A stretch of 64,000 nucleotides of DNA from assembly GCF_014650595.1 (NCBI RefSeq), contig NZ_BMVG01000002.1, positions 186,001-250,000 of the forward strand, given 5' to 3'. Each line of letters starts with the position of its first letter. The stretch's first letter is position 1. The notes under the pieces were generated by a model. The model made no database searches. It was not told the DNA's origin and saw only the letters and a program-made list of their open reading frames with translations. Made by a program: the position numbers and the translations under genes. Shown here in pieces: positions 9,014-16,477 of the stretch. This DNA comes from Streptomyces alanosinicus (lineage in GTDB: Bacteria > Actinomycetota > Actinomycetes > Streptomycetales > Streptomycetaceae).

Positions 9014-9124
9014 CACATACCCCCCTCTGTCCCATCTTCCACCTGCTGGGAACGGGAGTACGACGAGGGGTGCGCGTGGGCCTGTGGCCCCTTCCCGCAC
9101 GCCATCTCGGAGAAGTGTGACCAT

Positions 9125-9153
9125 GCCGCGCCCTGGCGCCGCCGGGGCGCGGC
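9125..9153 (-). terminator. GC-rich hairpin downstream of DUF2530 gene
   Basis: gccgcgccc (9125-9133) pairs with gggcgcggc (9145-9153) around an 11-nt loop. It lies in the 243-bp gap between the DUF2530 gene stop (9257) and the next minus-strand start (9013). There is no U-tract, as is usual for Streptomyces terminators. I see no gene in this gap. Confidence 0.5.
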
Positions 9154-9256
9154 GGGCGGCCGACCACCGGCTTCGACCGGCTCAAGAAGGAGCCCCGAGC
9201 CCGTCGTCGCCCTCTGGCCAACTGCCGCGCTCAGAGCGGCCGGCTCAAGGACTCGG

Positions 9257-9529
9257 TCACAGCTGCTCCGCCGACGTCGGCCGGAGCCCCGCCGCCCTCT
9301 TGATCGCCGCGTCCCGCTTCCTGACGTACCAGATCCCGATCAGCCCCAGTCCGCCCCCGGTCAGACAGGTCCACAGCCACCACAGATGTCCGTGGTCGGC
9401 GAACCAGCCGTAGAAGGGGAGCTGGACCAGGAAGAGCACGAACCACACGATGGTGCCGCCGACGATCGTGGCGACCACGGGCCCCTCCAGGGGCTCCGGC
9501 GCCTCGTGCTTGGGGGTCCACTTAGCCAT
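9257..9529 (-). CDS. DUF2530 family membrane protein
   Basis: A 90-residue protein with two predicted membrane helices (VVATIVGGTIVWFVLFLVQL around 18-37 and WWLWTCLTGGGLGLIGIWYV around 50-69). A conserved PKHEAPEPLEGP start and a basic RKRDAAIKRAAG tail complete it. This matches the actinobacterial DUF2530 family, which I recall sitting next to an NCS2 permease as it does here. The function is unknown. It is divergent from the permease gene and shares a 150-bp promoter region with it. Confidence 0.85.
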   Translation of the reverse strand: MAKWTPKHEAPEPLEGPVVATIVGGTIVWFVLFLVQLPFYGWFADHGHLWWLWTCLTGGGLGLIGIWYVRKRDAAIKRAAGLRPTSAEQL

Positions 9530-9639
9530 GCGGACAGCTTAAGCGTGCCCGTCTTCTACGCGCGGAGATAGCGATCTCGCACTCATACCTTCATACTGAA
9601 ACCGTTTGTCTTTGACCACTTCTGCTCGTATGAAACTCC

Positions 9640-9663
9640 AAAGGGGCTCGGGGGACCCCCTTT
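9640..9663 (+). promoter_or_regulatory. 5'-leader hairpin before the NCS2 permease start
   Basis: aaagggg (9640-9646) pairs with ccccttt (9657-9663), ending 16 nt before the ATG and just ahead of the GAGGA ribosome binding site. A second, outer inverted repeat ttcatac (9590-9596) / gtatgaa (9628-9634) lies upstream. Two stacked hairpins in a 150-bp leader suggest transcript-level control, but I cannot assign a riboswitch class. Confidence 0.35.
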
Positions 9664-9679
9664 GGTGATGAGGATGCGC

Positions 9680-11131
9680 ATGTCCAGCCCGGCCCCCGCC
9701 AAGGTCCCCACCCCCGAGATACCGGGCGGTTCGCAGCCCCATGGCGTGCTCGACCGCTACTTCAGGATCTCCGAGCGCGGCAGCTCCGTCGCCCGGGAGG
9801 TCCGCGGTGGTTTCGCCACCTTCTTTGCGATGGCGTACATCATCGTGCTGAACCCGATCATCCTCGGCAGCGCGAAGGACATGTACGGGCACCACCTGGA
9901 CAACGGCCAGCTGGTGACGGCGACCGCGCTGACGGCCGCGTTCGCCACGCTGCTCATGGGCGTCATCGGCAATGTGCCGATCGCGCTCGCCGCTGGCCTC
10001 GGCGTGAACTCGGTCGTCGCGCTGCAGCTCGCGCCCCGGATGTCCTGGCCGGACGCCATGGGCATGGTCGTCCTGGCCGGTTTCGTGGTCATGCTGCTGG
10101 TCGCCACGGGGCTGCGCGAGCGTGTGATGAACGCCGTGCCGTTCGGCCTGCGCAAGGCGATCTCGATCGGTATCGGCCTGTTCATCATGCTGATCGGTCT
10201 CGTCGACTCCGGCTTCGTCACGCGCATGCCGGACGCCGCCGACACCACCGTCCCGCTGCAGCTCGGCACGGGCGGTCATCTGCACGGCTGGCCGGTGCTG
10301 GTCTTCATCCTCGGCGCGCTGCTGACCTTCGCGCTGATCGTGCGCAGGACGCCGGGCGCGATCCTGATCTCGATCGTCGGCATGACCGTCCTCGCGGTGA
10401 TCATCAACGCGGTCACCACGGTCTCGTCCTGGGGCCTGACCGTCCCGAAGTGGCCGGGCAATCCGGTCGCCACCCCCGACTTCGGCCTGGTCGGCCAGGT
10501 CAGCCTGTTCGGCGGCTTCTCCAAGGTCGGCGCGCTGACCGGCGTCCTCTTCGTCTTCACGGTCCTGCTGTCGTGCTTCTTCGACGCGATGGGCACGATC
10601 ATGGGCGTCAGCGACGAGGCCAAGCTGACCGACGCCCAGGGCTATATGCCGGGTATCAACAAGGTCCTCTTCGTCGACGGCCTCGCGGTGGCGGCGGGCG
10701 GTGCCAGCTCCTCCTCGGCCACCACCGCGTTCGTGGAGTCCACGGCCGGTGTCGGTGAGGGCGCCCGGACGGGCCTCGCGAACGTCGTCACGGGCGGCCT
10801 CTTCGCCGCGGCGCTGTTCCTCACCCCGGTCGCCACGATGGTCCCCTCCCAGGCGGCCACCCCGGCGCTGATCGCGGTCGGCTTCCTGATCCTGTCGAAC
10901 TCGATCAAGGAGATCGACTGGGCGGACTACACGATCGCGATGCCGGCGTTCGTGACGATGCTGATGATGCCGTTCACCTACTCGATCACCAACGGCATCG
11001 GCATGGGCTTCCTCACCTTCACGGTGCTGCGCCTGGCCGGCGGCCGGTTCCGGGAGATCCCGGTCCCGATGTACGTCGTCTCGGCGGTCTTCGCCTTCTA
11101 CTACCTGATGCCGGCCCTGGGCCTGACCTGA
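9680..11131 (+). CDS. NCS2/AzgA-type purine permease
   Basis: A 483-residue polytopic membrane protein. The frame offers TTG/GTG/ATG starts from 9662 on. The ATG at 9680 (MSSPAPAKVP) is best placed behind GAGGA. It has the hallmarks of the AzgA/GhxP/AdeP branch of the nucleobase:cation symporter-2 family: GGFATFFAMAYIIVLNP near residues 43-59, GLGVNSVVAL near 113, FDAMGTIMGV near 300, and about 12-13 hydrophobic segments to the C-terminal FAFYYLMPALGL. The likely substrates are adenine, hypoxanthine or guanine, imported with protons; which one cannot be told from sequence. It is divergent from the DUF2530 gene. The hairpins in its leader may regulate it in response to purine supply. Confidence 0.88.
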   Translation: MSSPAPAKVPTPEIPGGSQPHGVLDRYFRISERGSSVAREVRGGFATFFAMAYIIVLNPIILGSAKDMYGHHLDNGQLVTATALTAAFATLLMGVIGNVPIALAAGLGVNSVVALQLAPRMSWPDAMGMVVLAGFVVMLLVATGLRERVMNAVPFGLRKAISIGIGLFIMLIGLVDSGFVTRMPDAADTTVPLQLGTGGHLHGWPVLVFILGALLTFALIVRRTPGAILISIVGMTVLAVIINAVTTVSSWGLTVPKWPGNPVATPDFGLVGQVSLFGGFSKVGALTGVLFVFTVLLSCFFDAMGTIMGVSDEAKLTDAQGYMPGINKVLFVDGLAVAAGGASSSSATTAFVESTAGVGEGARTGLANVVTGGLFAAALFLTPVATMVPSQAATPALIAVGFLILSNSIKEIDWADYTIAMPAFVTMLMMPFTYSITNGIGMGFLTFTVLRLAGGRFREIPVPMYVVSAVFAFYYLMPALGLT

Positions 11132-11147
11132 GCGCCCCCGGGGTCCC

Positions 11148-11330
11148 TCAGGTGACCCCGTAGAACTTCTCCGTCTCCTCGACGGCGGTCTGGAACCGCT
11201 CGTCGAAGTCGTCCCGGACGAGCGTGCGGACCACATAGTCCTGCACGCTCATTCCTCTTTTCGCCGCATGGTGCCGGAGCCTTTCGAGCAGCTCCCCGTC
11301 TATCCGCAGGCTGAGCACACTGGTCCCCAT
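11148..11330 (-). CDS. Ribbon-helix-helix (CopG-type) protein
   Basis: A 60-residue protein from the ATG at 11330 (an ATG at 11348 adds six residues). The N-terminal strand TSVLSLRID is followed by two helices (ELLERLRHHAAKRGMS and VQDYVVRTLVRDDFDERF), the pattern of a ribbon-helix-helix DNA-binding antitoxin or repressor. The tail FQTAVEETEKFYGVT is acidic. No toxin gene is adjacent: the next gene on this strand is far away, and the convergent neighbour is the purine permease. It is therefore more likely a solitary regulator than half of a toxin-antitoxin pair. Confidence 0.75.
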   Translation of the reverse strand: MGTSVLSLRIDGELLERLRHHAAKRGMSVQDYVVRTLVRDDFDERFQTAVEETEKFYGVT

Positions 11331-11461
11331 GTGTACGAGGGTCGCCATATCCGGCCACCCGGTGTGTCACTTTCCGGAACCGACTCACTCATATGGGTGA
11401 TCTATGGGGTTCCGTGGCCAGGGTCACGGGCATTTCGCCTGTGTCGCGGTGGTCTTTAGGG

Positions 11462-11479
11462 AGAGTAATGAGTTACTCT
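11462..11479. promoter_or_regulatory. Candidate MarR autoregulatory operator
   Basis: agagtaa-tgag-ttactct is a perfect 7+4+7 inverted repeat that ends 7 bp before the MarR-family start codon. Its length and symmetry fit MarR dimer sites, and its position would block transcription or initiation of the marR-MFS operon. Confidence 0.55.
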
Positions 11480-11486
11480 AAAGAAC

Positions 11487-11924
11487 ATGCCGGACCTTAC
11501 CCATGGCGACGACGCTGCCGCCGTGAACGCCCTCCGCTCCGCCGTGATGCGGCTGTCCCGTCGGCTCAAGCACCAGCGGGTCGACGAGTCGCTGAGCCCC
11601 ACCGAGATGTCGGTGCTCGGCACCCTCTTCCGCTGTGGCTCGGCCACCCCGGGCGAGCTCGCCCGCAAGGAGCATGTCCAGCCGCCGTCGATGACCCGCA
11701 TCGTCGCGCTGCTGGAGGCCAAGGGACTGGTCCGGCTGGAGCCGCACCCCGAGGACCGGCGGCAGAAGGTCGTCACCCAGACCGAGCAGGCCGAGACGAT
11801 GCTCGAACAGAGCCGTCGCAAGCGCAACGCGTTCCTGGCCGGCCTGGTCGAGGGCCTCGACGAGGACGAGTGGGCCGCACTGCGCGCCGCCGCCCCCGTG
11901 CTGGAGAAGCTCGCACACCTGTAA
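11487..11924 (+). CDS. MarR-family transcriptional regulator
   Basis: A 145-residue winged-helix repressor. A dimerisation helix precedes the DNA-binding domain (LSPTEMSVLGTLF, then TPGELARKEHVQPPSMTRIVALLEAKGLV as helix-turn-helix, near residues 36-80). A wing follows, with the family's D-x-R pattern (HPEDRRQKVV). It is followed after 28 bp by an MFS exporter with a strong AAGGAGG ribosome binding site, so the pair forms an operon. A palindrome over the start region is the likely autoregulatory site. The ligand is unknown; such pairs usually sense the drug or phenolic compound that the transporter exports. Confidence 0.88.
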   Translation: MPDLTHGDDAAAVNALRSAVMRLSRRLKHQRVDESLSPTEMSVLGTLFRCGSATPGELARKEHVQPPSMTRIVALLEAKGLVRLEPHPEDRRQKVVTQTEQAETMLEQSRRKRNAFLAGLVEGLDEDEWAALRAAAPVLEKLAHL

Positions 11925-11952
11925 GACCCCGCAAGGAGGAGGCGAAGCCACT

Positions 11953-13296
11953 TTGAGTACGGGACCCGGAACACCTTCCGTCCCCGCACCGACCGCCACT
12001 ACTACCCCCGCCGCCCGCACGTCCTCGATGTTCAGCTCGCTGAAGGTCCGGAACTACCGGCTGTTCTTCATAGGCCAGGTCGTCTCCAACACCGGCACCT
12101 GGATGCAGCGCATCGCCCAGGACTGGCTCGTCCTCGGTCTCACCGGCTCCTCCGCGGCCGTGGGCATCACCACGGCCCTGCAGTTCCTGCCGATGCTGCT
12201 GTTCGGCCTCTATGGCGGTGTCCTGGTCGACCGCCTGCCCAAACGCCCCACGCTGCTGGTCACCCAGACCGCCATGGCCCTCGCGGGCCTCGCGCTCGCC
12301 GCCCTGACCCTCACCGGCCATGTCCAGGTCTGGCACGTCTACGTCGCCGCCTTCGCCGTCGGCCTCGCCACGGTGCTCGACAACCCGGCCCGCCAGTCCT
12401 TCGTCTCCGAGATGGTCGGCTCCGGGCAGCTGCAGAACGCGGTCAGTCTGAACTCGGCGAACTTCCAGTCCGCCCGCCTGGTCGGCCCGGCCGTCGCCGG
12501 CCTGATGATCACCGGGGTGGGCACCGGCTGGGCGTTCCTCGCCAACGGCCTGTCCTTCGTCGCGCCCATCACCGGCCTGCTGCTGATGCGCGCCCGCGAA
12601 CTGCACGTGGTCCGGCGCGCACCGCGCGGAAAGGGCCAGCTGCGGGAGGGCCTGAGCTATGTGGCCGGCCGCCCCGAGCTGATCTGGCCGATCGTCCTCG
12701 TCGGCTTCATCGGCACCTTCGGCTTCAACTTCCCGGTGTGGCTCTCGGCCTACGCCGAGCATGTCTTCCACGCCGGGGCCGGCGGCTACAGCCTCTTCAA
12801 CACCCTGATGGCCGCCGGCTCCCTGGCCGGCGCCCTGCTGGCCGCCCGGCGCGGCACGGCCCGGCTGCGCGTCCTGAGCGCCGCCGCGCTGGCCTTCGGC
12901 GCGCTGGAGATCGTGGCCGCGCTGACACCGTCGTACTGGCTGTTCGCGCTGCTCATGGTCCCGATCGGGATCTTCGGCCTCACGGTGAACGTCACGGCGA
13001 ACACCGCGGTCCAGATGGCCACCGACCCGGCCATGCGCGGCCGGGTGATGGCCCTGTTCATGATGGTGTTCATGGGCGGTACGCCGCTGGGCGCGCCCGT
13101 CGTCGGCTGGATCACCGACACCTACGGCCCGCGGGTCGGGTTCGCTTTCGGCGGTGTCGTGTCCGCCGTCGCGGCCGCCGCGATCGGCCTGGTCCTGGCC
13201 CGGATCGGCGGACTGCGCCTGTCGGTGGGCTGGCACGGGGGGCATCCGCGGGTGCGCTTCGTGCCGCGGGAGCGGGAGCAACTGGCCGTCACGTAG
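11953..13296 (+). CDS. MFS transporter (DHA3/EntS-like exporter)
   Basis: A 447-residue major facilitator with a TTG start behind AAGGAGGAGG. A Pro/Thr-rich cytosolic start (residues 1-30) precedes the first helix motif LKVRNYRLFFIGQVVSNTGTW. That motif is typical of the MFS_3/EntS group together with DWLVLGLTGSSAAVG and the loop GGVLVDRLPKRP between helices 2 and 3. Helix 5 has the DNPARQSFVSEMV segment that is also conserved in this group. About 12 membrane segments are visible. It is co-transcribed with the MarR regulator. The group exports siderophores, macrolides or other hydrophobic compounds; the substrate here is not predictable. Confidence 0.87.
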   Translation: MSTGPGTPSVPAPTATTTPAARTSSMFSSLKVRNYRLFFIGQVVSNTGTWMQRIAQDWLVLGLTGSSAAVGITTALQFLPMLLFGLYGGVLVDRLPKRPTLLVTQTAMALAGLALAALTLTGHVQVWHVYVAAFAVGLATVLDNPARQSFVSEMVGSGQLQNAVSLNSANFQSARLVGPAVAGLMITGVGTGWAFLANGLSFVAPITGLLLMRARELHVVRRAPRGKGQLREGLSYVAGRPELIWPIVLVGFIGTFGFNFPVWLSAYAEHVFHAGAGGYSLFNTLMAAGSLAGALLAARRGTARLRVLSAAALAFGALEIVAALTPSYWLFALLMVPIGIFGLTVNVTANTAVQMATDPAMRGRVMALFMMVFMGGTPLGAPVVGWITDTYGPRVGFAFGGVVSAVAAAAIGLVLARIGGLRLSVGWHGGHPRVRFVPREREQLAVT

Positions 13297-13340
13297 GCCT
13301 GCCGACGGGGCGGGAGTGCGCCGTGGGGGGCTGGTGCGTT

Positions 13341-13413
13341 GCCGGCTGCGGGTCCGCCGCGGCCGGTCGCGCCCACGCGGCGGAGCCGCATTTCGATACA
13401 GCCCCGCGCCCCT
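13341..13413 (-). repeat. Dispersed Streptomyces-type intergenic repeat, copy 1
   Basis: Read on the minus strand it starts aggggcgcggggct, passes the hairpin gcggctccgccgcg and ends near ggacccgcagcc. The 47-bp part at 13367-13413 is identical to 53906-53952 except for one base. It lies in the convergent gap between the MFS and GNAT genes, so it may serve as a bidirectional terminator. Confidence 0.75.
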
Positions 13414-13461
13414 GGCGGGTCGTACCGCCGTCGGCCGCGTGGCGGCCCGTGCCCGGAGCCG

Positions 13462-13989
13462 CTACCGCACCCGGCGTGCCAGTACCTGCCCCGGCCAGTC
13501 GTTCTGCTCGCCGGAGGTGTAGGTCTGCGTCGGGGTGAAGCCGTTGGCCTCGTAGTAGGCGACGAGCTTGCGGTCGTCGCCCGCGTAGCAGTCCACGCGC
13601 AGCAGGGAGACCCCGGCCTCACGGGTCACCTCGGCCGCGTGCGCGAGCAGGGCGGCACCGGCGCCCCGCCCCTTGAAGCGACGGTCGGAGGCGAGCCAGT
13701 GGATGTACCGCTCGGGCTCGCCGGGCGAGGGCAGATGCGACAGATAGGGGCCGGGCGCCGCGGAGAGGGTGAGCGTGGCGGCCGGCACACCGTCGGCCTC
13801 GGCGATGTACGTCCTGCCCCGCTCCATGTAGCCGGCGACCGATTCCGCCACCTTCGGGTTCTCCGACAGCGGCTTCGTCCCCCACTGGCCGGTGCGCCCC
13901 TGCGCGGTCAGCCACTCCACGCAGCTGTCGAGCATGCCGAGTATGAGGGGGAGGTCGTCGGGGCCGCCTTCGCGAATGGTGAGCGTCAT
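13462..13989 (-). CDS. GNAT-family N-acetyltransferase
   Basis: A 175-residue acetyltransferase starting MTLTIREGGPDD. The acetyl-CoA pyrophosphate-binding loop is RRFKGRGAGAALLAHA (about residues 110-125), the family's R-x-x-G-x-G/A motif. The preceding beta strand is ERYIHWLASD and the C-terminal strand region is AYYEANGFTP. The start is uncertain: ATGs at 13998 and 14001 are also in frame, and none has a clear ribosome binding site. The gene is divergent from thpR with only about 40 bp between starts, so the two share a compact promoter region. The acetyl acceptor is unknown. Confidence 0.82.
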   Translation of the reverse strand: MTLTIREGGPDDLPLILGMLDSCVEWLTAQGRTGQWGTKPLSENPKVAESVAGYMERGRTYIAEADGVPAATLTLSAAPGPYLSHLPSPGEPERYIHWLASDRRFKGRGAGAALLAHAAEVTREAGVSLLRVDCYAGDDRKLVAYYEANGFTPTQTYTSGEQNDWPGQVLARRVR

Positions 13990-14029
13990 GAAGGTCATCA
14001 TGCACAGACGCGTCTGCGAAGGTGAAGGC

Positions 14030-14602
14030 ATGAGACTCTTCGCCGCGGTACTCCCTCCGGAGCGCGTCGTGCAGGAACTCGCCGTCGAGGTCGCCCGGTT
14101 GAAGGCACTGCCCGGTGCGGAGCGGCTGCGCTGGACAGGCCGTCCGGGCTGGCACTTCACCCTCGCCTTCTACGGCGAGGTCGCCGACGACCTCGTACCG
14201 GACCTGTCGGACCGCCTGGCCCGCGCCGCCCGCCGCACGACCCCCTTCGACCTGGCCCTCTTCGGCGGTGGCCAGTTCGGGCACGGCAGGGCCCTGTGGA
14301 CGGGCGCCTCGGGCGAGGTGGAGGCGCTCCGGCTGCTGGCCGACCGGGCGGAGGCCGCGGCCCGGAAGGCGGGCGTGCCGATGGGGGAGCACCGGCGGTA
14401 CAAGGCCCACCTCACGGTGGCGCGCAGCCGGGACGGCGTCGACGCCCGGCCGTACGTCGACGCGCTCGCGGAGTTCACCAGCGGCACCTGGACCGTGGCC
14501 GATGTGGCGCTGGTGCGCAGCAATCTGCCGCGGTCCGGGGTGCCGGGGGAGCAGCCGCGGTACGAGGTGGTTGCCTGCTGGTCCCTGGGCGGGGCCGGTT
14601 AG
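14030..14602 (+). CDS. thpR: RNA 2',3'-cyclic phosphodiesterase ThpR
   Basis: A 190-residue member of the 2H phosphoesterase superfamily. Both catalytic H-x-T motifs are present: HFT at residues 42-44 and HLT at 127-129, each followed by a hydrophobic strand. MRLFAAVLPPE is the conserved family start. The enzyme hydrolyses 2',3'-cyclic phosphate ends of RNA to 2'-phosphates; the older name is 2'-5' RNA ligase. Length and motif spacing are normal. It is followed 10 bp downstream by a tiny membrane peptide gene that may be co-transcribed. Confidence 0.88.
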   Translation: MRLFAAVLPPERVVQELAVEVARLKALPGAERLRWTGRPGWHFTLAFYGEVADDLVPDLSDRLARAARRTTPFDLALFGGGQFGHGRALWTGASGEVEALRLLADRAEAAARKAGVPMGEHRRYKAHLTVARSRDGVDARPYVDALAEFTSGTWTVADVALVRSNLPRSGVPGEQPRYEVVACWSLGGAG

Positions 14603-14612
14603 GCTCGGGGGC

Positions 14613-14699
14613 GTGGACCCGAAAACCCGGAACCGGATCATGGCCGGTGTGCTTGTGCTGATGTTTGTTGTGGTCGCCGTGGCCGCGGCGGTCAGGTAG
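14613..14699 (+). CDS. 28-residue single-helix membrane peptide
   Basis: Starting at GTG 14613, the frame encodes a basic head (DPKTRNR) followed by one hydrophobic helix rich in Val/Ala/Leu (AGVLVLMFVVVAVAAAV) and a terminal Arg before TAG. It begins 10 bp after the thpR stop, so it is probably in the same transcript. I recall a near-identical short protein annotated in other streptomycetes, which supports it being real. The topology would be N-in. The function is unknown. Confidence 0.6.
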   Translation: MDPKTRNRIMAGVLVLMFVVVAVAAAVR

Positions 14700-14751
14700 C
14701 TCCCGGCCGCGGCGGGGAACCGCAGCCGGTTCGCCGGCTGCCCTTCTGGTG

Positions 14752-15744
14752 TTACCAGGCAAACGCCTCCGGCGCCGGTCCCGGGCCCGGGAAGACCTCG
14801 TCCAGGCCGGTCAGCAGCTCCTCGCTCAGTTCCAGCTCGACCGCCCTGAGGGCGGAGTCCAGCTGCTCGGCGGTGCGCGGGCCGACGATCGGGCCGGTCA
14901 CCCCCGGCCGGGTCAGCAGCCAGGCCAGGGCCACCTCGCCGGGCTCCAGGCCGTGCTTGTCGACCAGGTCCTCGTACGCCTGGACCTGGGCGCGGCCGAC
15001 CGGATCCTTGAGGGTGTCGGCGGCCCGGCCGGAGGCGCGGCGACCGCCCTGGACCTCCTTCTTGACGATCCCGCCGAGCACACCGCCGTGCAGCGGCGAC
15101 CACGGGATGACGCCGAGGCCGTACTCCCGCGCGGCCGGGATGACCTCCATCTCGGCGCGGCGTTCGGCGAGGTTGTACAGGCACTGCTCGCTGACGAGGC
15201 CGAGGGTGCCGCGGCGGGCGGCGGTCTCATTGGCCTGGGCGATCTTGTAGCCGGGGAAGTTGCTGGATCCCGCGTAGAGGATCTTGCCCTGCTGGATCAG
15301 GGTGTCGATCGCCTGCCAGATCTCCTCGAACGGGGTGTCCCGGTCGATGTGGTGGAACTGGTACAGATCGATGTGGTCGGTCCGCAGCCGCTTCAGGCTG
15401 GCGTCCACGGCCCGGCGGATGTTCAGCGCGGAGAGCTTGTCGTGGTTGGGCCAGGCGGGCTGCCCGCCGGGGGCCATGTTGGCGTAGACCTTGGTGGCGA
15501 GGACGACCTTGTCACGGCGGTCGCCGCCCTTGGCGAACCAGTTGCCGATGATGGTCTCGGTCCGGCCCTTGTTCTCGCCCAAGCCGTACACGTTGGCGGT
15601 GTCGAAGAAGTTGATGCCGGCGTCCAGCGCGGCGTCCATGATGCTGTGGCTGTCGGCCTCGTCCGTCTGCGGACCGAAGTTCATCGTCCCGAGGACGAGC
15701 CGGCCGACCTTGAGTCCCGTGCGTCCGAGCTGCGTGTACTTCAT
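14752..15744 (-). CDS. Aldo/keto reductase
   Basis: A 330-residue NADPH-dependent oxidoreductase of the aldo/keto reductase superfamily, starting MKYTQLGRTGLKVGRLVLGT (ATG at 15744). The catalytic tetrad is recognisable: Asp and Tyr in FFDTANVYG, Lys in VVLATKVY, and His in LYQFHHID. The C-terminal cofactor-binding segment is GPIVGPRTAEQLDSAL. The sequence is close to the YajO/Gfo group acting on sugar or ketone aldehydes; the real substrate is unknown. It appears to be a single gene, with the Uma2 gene about 50 bp upstream on the same strand. Confidence 0.87.
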   Translation of the reverse strand: MKYTQLGRTGLKVGRLVLGTMNFGPQTDEADSHSIMDAALDAGINFFDTANVYGLGENKGRTETIIGNWFAKGGDRRDKVVLATKVYANMAPGGQPAWPNHDKLSALNIRRAVDASLKRLRTDHIDLYQFHHIDRDTPFEEIWQAIDTLIQQGKILYAGSSNFPGYKIAQANETAARRGTLGLVSEQCLYNLAERRAEMEVIPAAREYGLGVIPWSPLHGGVLGGIVKKEVQGGRRASGRAADTLKDPVGRAQVQAYEDLVDKHGLEPGEVALAWLLTRPGVTGPIVGPRTAEQLDSALRAVELELSEELLTGLDEVFPGPGPAPEAFAW

Positions 15745-15795
15745 GGTTCCCCAGCCAACGGCTTGAAGTGGGCTCGAAGCAAGCGCCACCGGCGG

Positions 15796-16389
15796 TCAGT
15801 CGCGGGGGAGTTCGTCGGTCTTGAGGGTGAGGCCGAGGGGGGTGGTGGTCATGTCGACGTCGGTTCCGTAGACGACGCGCAGTTCGCAGGTGTAGTCCCC
15901 CCTCTTGGGCTCGGTGTACACATGGCACCGGCCCTGGTAAGGGTCCGCGATGAGGTACACGGGGATCTCGGCCTCCGCGTAGGCGGTCATCTTGGGGCCG
16001 TAGTCGTTGTGGGCGGTTCCCTTCGAGATGACCTCGGCGACGAACTCGATGTCCTCGTACCGCCAACGGCCCTCGTCGTCCTTCGCGGCGCCCTCGCGCA
16101 GCTTGGCCACGTCGGGGCAGAAGCCGTTCCCGGGACCGGGGAAGTCGATGCGGACGTCCGTGAAAATCTGCGCCCGCCTTCCGAAGCGGTCCTCAAGTGC
16201 CCAGATGATATGGCGGATGGTTTGCCAGTGAATGTCCCGCTGCGGTGCCATGAAGATGTTGCCCCCGACGATCTCGGCCTTGTATCCCTCGGGGACGGGC
16301 ATGCGCTCGAACCGTTCGAACCACTGGTCCAGGTATACGGCGTTCTCGTCGGCCATCTTGATCTCGATCCTGTCTTCCAGGATGGTCAC
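15796..16389 (-). CDS. Uma2 family putative endonuclease
   Basis: A 197-residue protein from a GTG at 16389 behind GGAGGA; an internal ATG (MADENAVYLD) is a weaker alternative. The Uma2/DUF820 signature is present: KAEIVGGNIFMAP near residues 40-52, VRIDFPGPGNGFCPDVAKL near 80-98 (the PD of a PD-(D/E)XK-like core), IEFVAEVISKGT near 115-126, and KMTAYAEAEIPVYLIADP near 134-151. The family is greatly expanded in streptomycetes. It is structurally related to restriction endonucleases, but no cellular role is established. The active-site residues D, E and K are all visible. Confidence 0.82.
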   Translation of the reverse strand: MTILEDRIEIKMADENAVYLDQWFERFERMPVPEGYKAEIVGGNIFMAPQRDIHWQTIRHIIWALEDRFGRRAQIFTDVRIDFPGPGNGFCPDVAKLREGAAKDDEGRWRYEDIEFVAEVISKGTAHNDYGPKMTAYAEAEIPVYLIADPYQGRCHVYTEPKRGDYTCELRVVYGTDVDMTTTPLGLTLKTDELPRD

Positions 16390-16477
16390 CGTGGCGCTCC
16401 TCCCCGGCTGCCCCACGGACGAGTGCAGCCGCGCGGTACAACGATACGCACCGTGACCAGGAACCGCCGGAATCCGG

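Noticed and set aside
9590..9663. A purine riboswitch before the permease.
   Set aside because: The enclosed region is only about 30 nt, too short for the three-way junction, and the conserved loop bases are not visible.
9539..11236. A minus-strand frame of about 565 codons opposite the purine permease.
   Set aside because: It is charged, low-complexity shadow sequence; the plus strand encodes a classic NCS2 transporter.
11148..11348. The ribbon-helix-helix gene as a toxin-antitoxin pair.
   Set aside because: No small toxin gene is adjacent on the same strand.
14592..14612. ggttaggctcgggg looked like part of an iron box for the DtxR-type regulator.
   Set aside because: Only one half is present, there is no inverted partner, and it overlaps the thpR stop codon.
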